DNA of 64,000 nt, from assembly GCF_013177455.1 (NCBI RefSeq), contig NZ_CP053660.1, forward strand, positions 682,001 through 746,000, given 5' to 3'. The stretch's first letter is position 1. The number at the start of each line of letters is the position of its first letter. Below, piece by piece: positions 60,583 to 64,000 of the stretch. The DNA comes from Nocardioides marmotae (GTDB lineage: Bacteria > Actinomycetota > Actinomycetes > Propionibacteriales > Nocardioidaceae). The notes beneath the pieces are model-generated. The model saw only the letters and a list, made by a program, of their open reading frames with translations. It had not been told where the DNA came from and did no database searches. A program made the position numbers and the translations under genes.

Positions 60583-61074
60583 ATGAGCCGAGTGCTGACG
60601 ATGTGGCGTACGACGACGGGCCTGCCGCTGGTGGGGGCGAGCCTGGGGGCGCGGACGTTCTCGGCGCTGTTCGCGCGGCAGGCGCCGTACTTCGCGACGA
60701 TCCGGCCGCGGTTCACCGAGATCGGGCCGAACCGGGCCGCGCTGGTCATCCCGAAGCGGAAGCGGGTGCACAACCACCTCGGGACCGTCCACGCGATCGC
60801 GCTGTGCAACGGCCTCGAGGCGGCGATGGGGGCGCTCGCGGAGGCGACCGTGCCGGCCGACAAGCGGTGGATCCCGAAGGGGATGGACGTCAGCTACACC
60901 GCCAAGGCCACCAGCGACATCACCTGCGTCGCCGAGACCGACCCCGAGCAGTGGACCGGGCTGCCGGACGAGGGCGCTGACCTGCCCGTCCGCGTCCGCG
61001 GCACCCGCGACGACGGCACGGTCGTCATCGAGGGCGTGATCCGGCTCTGGGTCTCGCCGCGGCGCCGGGACTGA
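60583..61074 (+). CDS. hotdog-fold thioesterase-like protein (DUF4442/PaaI-related)
   Basis: Protein of 163 aa with the hotdog-fold pattern: a central helix in HNHLGTVHAIALCNGLEAAMGALAEATVP and strands ending in GTVVIEGVIRLWVS. The DUF4442 group lies near acyl-CoA thioesterases; the usual aspartate/glutamate of PaaI is not clearly identifiable. ATG 60583 has no ribosome binding site but a -10 at the right distance, so it is probably leaderless. The palindrome over its promoter suggests control by a TetR-like lipid or CoA-ester sensor encoded elsewhere. Confidence 0.72.
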   Translation: MSRVLTMWRTTTGLPLVGASLGARTFSALFARQAPYFATIRPRFTEIGPNRAALVIPKRKRVHNHLGTVHAIALCNGLEAAMGALAEATVPADKRWIPKGMDVSYTAKATSDITCVAETDPEQWTGLPDEGADLPVRVRGTRDDGTVVIEGVIRLWVSPRRRD

Positions 61075-61084
61075 TCCCGGCGCC
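61061..61084. terminator. hairpin terminator between convergent genes
   Basis: GGCGCCGGGA, loop CTGA, TCCCGGCGCC: a perfect 10-bp stem. The stop codon of the thioesterase gene (TGA, 61072-61074) sits in the tetraloop. It can serve transcription from both sides, since the ABC operon ends at 61138 on the other strand. A further GC-rich inverted repeat lies at about 61094-61115. Confidence 0.7.
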
Positions 61085-61137
61085 GGGACTGACCCCGGCG
61101 CCGCCTGCCGGCGCCGCCTGCAGGGACGGGCCCGGCG

Positions 61138-61986
61138 TCAGCGGTCGGGTTTGGCCTCGCCGACCATCGGGACGTCCAGGACCTTCTTCTCCCCGACGAA
61201 CCGCTTCTGCACGAGGGTCGCGATCCAGGTCAGCACCAGGTTGAGCAGGATGTAGATCGTGCCGATCACGATCAGCGTGGGGACGTGGTTGGCGAAGCCT
61301 TGGAAGATCGACTTGCCGACCGCGGTGAGGCCGGGCGCGCCGACGGCGTACCCGAGGCTGGTGTCCTTGAGCGCCACCACGCACTGGCTGATGATGGCCG
61401 GCAGCATGATCTTCACGGCCTGCGGGAGCAGCACGACGGTCATCACCTGGGTCTTGCGCATGCCGAGGGCGTACGCCGCCTCGGCCTGCCCCTTCGGCAC
61501 CGCATTGACGCCGGCGCGGAAGACCTCCGCGAGCACGGCCCCGTTGTAGAGCGTGAGCGCGAAGACCACGCTCCAGTACGACCCGGAGTCGCCGCGGGTG
61601 ATGCCGTAGCTGAAGTAGATCAGGATCATCAGCAGCAGCACCGGCACGGCCCGGAAGAACTCGACCGCGGCCCAGGCCGGCCAGCGGACCCACCCGTGGT
61701 CGGAGAGCTTCGCGACGCCGAGCACGACTCCAAGGACGACGGCGCCGATGATCGCGCTGAAGGCCATCTTCAGGGTCTCGGTGACCCCGTTGACGAGGAG
61801 CGCCTCGACGTAGCGGGGGGTCAGGAAGACCTCCCACTTCTCATAGGCGAACTGCCCGGTGTCGTAGAGGCGCCAGAGCGCGAAGGCGACGAGCGCGAGG
61901 ACCGCGGCCGAGCCGAGGACGGAGTAGATCCGGTGCCGCGCGATCGTGCGCGGGCCGGGATCGTCGAAGAGCACGCTCGCGGGCAT
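61138..61986 (-). CDS. gluD: glutamate-type amino-acid ABC permease (GluD-like)
   Basis: Permease of 282 aa in the HisM/GluD group, with about five to six membrane segments. The segment TETLKMAFSAIIGAVVLGVVLGV and the EAA loop GQAEAAYALGMRKTQVMTVVLLPQAVKIMLP are typical. A first helix after a short cytoplasmic tail plus the extra N-terminal membrane segment match GluD of Corynebacterium. ATG 61986 overlaps the gluC stop by one base. Last gene of the minus-strand operon. Confidence 0.9.
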   Translation of the reverse strand: MPASVLFDDPGPRTIARHRIYSVLGSAAVLALVAFALWRLYDTGQFAYEKWEVFLTPRYVEALLVNGVTETLKMAFSAIIGAVVLGVVLGVAKLSDHGWVRWPAWAAVEFFRAVPVLLLMILIYFSYGITRGDSGSYWSVVFALTLYNGAVLAEVFRAGVNAVPKGQAEAAYALGMRKTQVMTVVLLPQAVKIMLPAIISQCVVALKDTSLGYAVGAPGLTAVGKSIFQGFANHVPTLIVIGTIYILLNLVLTWIATLVQKRFVGEKKVLDVPMVGEAKPDR

Positions 61987-62669
61987 CAGGCGATCCTCCA
62001 GCGTCGCTCGAGCCGGCTGGCGAAGAACGACACGATCTCGACCAGCACGACGAAGATGAGGGCGAAGGCGACGAAGATGCCGAAGCGCTCGCTCGAGAAG
62101 TTGTTGGTGAAGGCCCGCATCTGGTTGAAGGCCTCGGCGACGCCGAAGACGCCGGCGACGGTGGTGTTCTTCAGCAGGGCGATCTGGACGCTGGCCAGGG
62201 GCGGCACCGACGCGCGGAGCGCCTGCGGCAGCACCACCTCGCGCATCACGTCGGCGAACGGCAGCCCGATGGATCGGGCCGCCTCGGCCTGGCCCAGCGG
62301 TACGGCGTTGACGCCGGAGCGCAGCGCCTCGCAGACGAAGGCGGAGGTGTAGAGCGTCAGGGAGACGACCGCGGCGGCGAAGAACGAGGTCATCGAGATC
62401 TCGCCCCACTCGACCCTGATGAAGTTGAACGTGATGCCGATCTTGGGAGCGGCGAACTGGAAGAACATCAGCACGATCAGCAGCGGCGTGTTGCGCACGA
62501 GCGCGACGTAGACGGCCGCGGCCCGGCGCAGCACGGCGACCGGCCCCACCCGCATCGCCACGAGGACGGTGCCGAGCAGCATCGAGAGGACGCCGGAGAA
62601 GACGAAGAGCAGCACGGTGTGGGCGAAGGCCCACCCCACGAGATCGAGGTTGTCGAGGACGACGTTCAC
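61986..62669 (-). CDS. gluC: glutamate-type amino-acid ABC permease (GluC-like)
   Basis: Permease of 227 aa with the amino-acid-permease pattern GWAFAHTVLLFVFSGVLSMLLG, the RNTPLLIVLMFF segment and the EAA loop GQAEAARSIGLPFADVMREVVLPQALRASVPP. Start is GTG 62669: GAGGGGA lies about 6 nt upstream and the family begins here; the longer open frame reads into the intergenic region. Pairs with GluD in the membrane. Confidence 0.9.
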   Translation of the reverse strand: MNVVLDNLDLVGWAFAHTVLLFVFSGVLSMLLGTVLVAMRVGPVAVLRRAAAVYVALVRNTPLLIVLMFFQFAAPKIGITFNFIRVEWGEISMTSFFAAAVVSLTLYTSAFVCEALRSGVNAVPLGQAEAARSIGLPFADVMREVVLPQALRASVPPLASVQIALLKNTTVAGVFGVAEAFNQMRAFTNNFSSERFGIFVAFALIFVVLVEIVSFFASRLERRWRIA

Positions 62670-62738
62670 CGGCGGTCCCCTCTCAGGTGCAAGGACCGGG
62701 GCGGCTCTGGGAGCCGCCCCGGTCACGGACGTGCAGGA

Positions 62739-63629
62739 TCAGGCGCACTCGTCGAGCACAGGCGGCTCCGGGGTCTCGGAGCCGGACTTGCCGAGGGTGA
62801 CCTCGAAGGCCTCGGCCCACGAGCCGTCCTCGAAGGACTCGGTCAGGACCTCGTTGATCCACTCGCACATCTCGGGGGAGTCCTTGGAGTACCCCACGCC
62901 GATCCGCTCCTCGGAGAACTCGTCGCCGACGACCTTGAGCTGGCCCTCGTTCGCGGCGGCGTAGCCCATCAGGATCGAGCCGTCGGTCGACATCGCCTCG
63001 ACGGTGCCGTCCAGGACCTTCTCGACGCACTCGGAGTAGCTGTCGAAGCCGACGCCCTTCATGCCCGCGGCGTTGATGTTGTCGATCGAGGTCGAGCCCG
63101 TCACCGAGCAGACCTCCTTGCCCTGGAGGTCCTCGGGACCCTCCACGTTGCTGTCCGCGGGGACGAGCAGCTGCTGGCCGGTGACCATGTAGGGGCCGGT
63201 CTGGCCGACGACCTTGCGGCGGTCGTCGGTGATCGAGTACGACGCCAGGACCAGGTCGACCTTGCCGTTCTCCAGGAAGGGCTCGCGGTTGTCGGAGACG
63301 GTCTCGACGTACTTCACCTTGGAGGTGTCGTTGGGGTCGATGCCGAGGTCGGCGACGAGCAGCTTGGCGATCTCCACGTCGAAGCCGGAGGGCATGTCGG
63401 CCGCGGCGTCCATGAACCCGAGCCCAGGCTGGTCGTACTTCACCCCGACGTTGATGGTGCCCGCCTCGGCGAGCTCCTTCATCCGGGTGCCGTCCTCGAA
63501 CTTGTCGGCGGCGTTCTCCTCGGCCTGGACGTCGCGTCCGTCGGAATCGCTCCCGGCGTCGCCGCACGCGGCGAGCGACAGCGCGAGGCCGATGGCTGCG
63601 ACCGCAGCCTTGGTTCGGGTCATGCGCAT
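62739..63629 (-). CDS. gluB: glutamate-type ABC transporter substrate-binding lipoprotein (GluB-like)
   Basis: Type 3 periplasmic-binding protein of 296 aa. The signal peptide ends in lipobox LAAC near residue 22. Mature segments: INVGVKYDQPGLGFMDAAADMPSGFDVEIAKLL and the hinge region KVDLVLASYSITDDRRKVVGQTGPYM, as in glutamate-, glutamine- and aspartate-binding proteins. AAGGAGAG precedes ATG 63629. Located between the ATPase gene and gluC, the standard gluABCD order. Confidence 0.9.
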   Translation of the reverse strand: MRMTRTKAAVAAIGLALSLAACGDAGSDSDGRDVQAEENAADKFEDGTRMKELAEAGTINVGVKYDQPGLGFMDAAADMPSGFDVEIAKLLVADLGIDPNDTSKVKYVETVSDNREPFLENGKVDLVLASYSITDDRRKVVGQTGPYMVTGQQLLVPADSNVEGPEDLQGKEVCSVTGSTSIDNINAAGMKGVGFDSYSECVEKVLDGTVEAMSTDGSILMGYAAANEGQLKVVGDEFSEERIGVGYSKDSPEMCEWINEVLTESFEDGSWAEAFEVTLGKSGSETPEPPVLDECA

Positions 63630-63679
63630 GTTCTCTCCTTCTGCCGAGCCGGGGGTCCGGCTCGTGGTCCGTGGATGGA

Positions 63680-64000
63680 TCAGTGCTTGAGGATCTTGCC
63701 GAGGAAGTCCTTGGCCCGATCGCTCTGCGGGTTGGTGAAGAACTGCTCGGGCGCTGCTTCCTCGACGATCGCGCCGTCGGACATGAAGACCACCCGGTCA
63801 CCAGCGGTGCGGGCGAAGCCCATCTCGTGGGTGACCACGACCATCGTCATGCCCCGCTGGGCCAGGTCGACCATCACCTCGAGGACCTCCGAGATCATCT
63901 CGGGGTCCAGGGCCGACGTCGGCTCGTCGAAGAGCATGACCTTGGGCTCCATCGCCAGGGCGCGGGCGATCGCGACGCGCTGCTGCTGGCCGCCGGAGAG
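63680..64000 (-). CDS. gluA: glutamate-type ABC ATPase (GluA-like), cut by window edge
   Basis: C-terminal 106 residues only; the gene continues beyond position 64000. The visible part begins with the signature LSGGQQQR, then Walker [15 protein letters not shown], the D-loop and the switch histidine in [10 protein letters not shown], and ends [27 protein letters not shown], typical of polar amino-acid importers. It is first in the operon order gluA-gluB-gluC-gluD on the minus strand. Confidence 0.93.
   Translation of the reverse strand, partial: LSGGQQQRVAIARALAMEPKVMLFDEPTSALDPEMISEVLEVMVDLAQRGMTMVVVTHEMGFARTAGDRVVFMSDGAIVEEAAPEQFFTNPQSDRAKDFLGKILKH

Overview
High-GC actinobacterial chromosome. 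Codon use is strongly G/C at third positions, GTG starts are frequent, several genes look leaderless (TANNNT -10 box about 7 nt before the start codon), and the rsmI - tatD - rpfB - rsmA - ispE - ABC-F block is a typical actinobacterial core neighbourhood. The overall gene style fits a Nocardioides-like member of the Propionibacteriales, but the genus is an inference.

Positions 1-35460 form a large catabolic island for an aromatic (probably phenylpropanoid-like) acid. It opens with an acyl-CoA dehydrogenase pair and a 7Fe ferredoxin, then two tandem IclR regulators. A convergent enoyl-CoA hydratase and an MFS exporter follow. Next comes a long plus-strand run: CoA transferase, MhpC-type C-C hydrolase, SDR dihydrodiol dehydrogenase, Rieske dioxygenase alpha and beta, MhpB-type extradiol dioxygenase, GabD-type aldehyde dehydrogenase, a dipeptide-type ABC transporter without a binding protein, a HsaA/HpaB-like flavin monooxygenase, a thioredoxin-reductase-like ferredoxin reductase, MhpD-type hydratase, HpaI-type aldolase and a Zn-dehydrogenase. 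A third, divergent IclR gene separates this from a second acyl-CoA dehydrogenase pair and a second flavin monooxygenase. Then follow a taurine/sulfonate-type ABC transporter (permease, binding protein, ATPase) interleaved with a second Zn-dehydrogenase and a P450, and a third acyl-CoA dehydrogenase pair. Read together: CoA-ester chemistry trims or activates a side chain, the Rieske and flavin oxygenases make a catechol, MhpB opens the ring in meta position, and hydrolase, hydratase, aldolase and aldehyde dehydrogenase deliver central metabolites. An inverted repeat close to CGCACG-N2-TGTGCG recurs in five promoter regions of the island, including that of one iclR gene, which suggests one IclR-controlled regulon.

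Positions 35526-47269 hold a DUF2510 membrane protein, a complete BMP-type (nucleoside-like) ABC importer closed by a strong terminator hairpin, a two-component system whose kinase is fused to a DUF4173-like membrane domain, a stand-alone SNF2-type helicase starting at TTG, and a small lipoprotein. Positions 47328-58210 hold a YbdK-type glutamate-cysteine ligase, small membrane and flavin/F420-binding proteins, and the housekeeping block (rsmI, epoxide-hydrolase-like protein, tatD, rpfB, rsmA, ispE, ABC-F). Positions 58232-61074 hold a divergent MarR / trans-aconitate methyltransferase pair around a perfect palindrome, a VOC protein, a cysteine-free CsoR-family protein, a 68-bp nested palindrome and a leaderless thioesterase. 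The window ends in a minus-strand glutamate-type ABC importer whose ATPase gene is cut by the window edge.

No rRNA, tRNA, CRISPR array, transposase, integrase or prophage gene was seen. Intergenic tandem repeats with an 11-bp period occur at three places.
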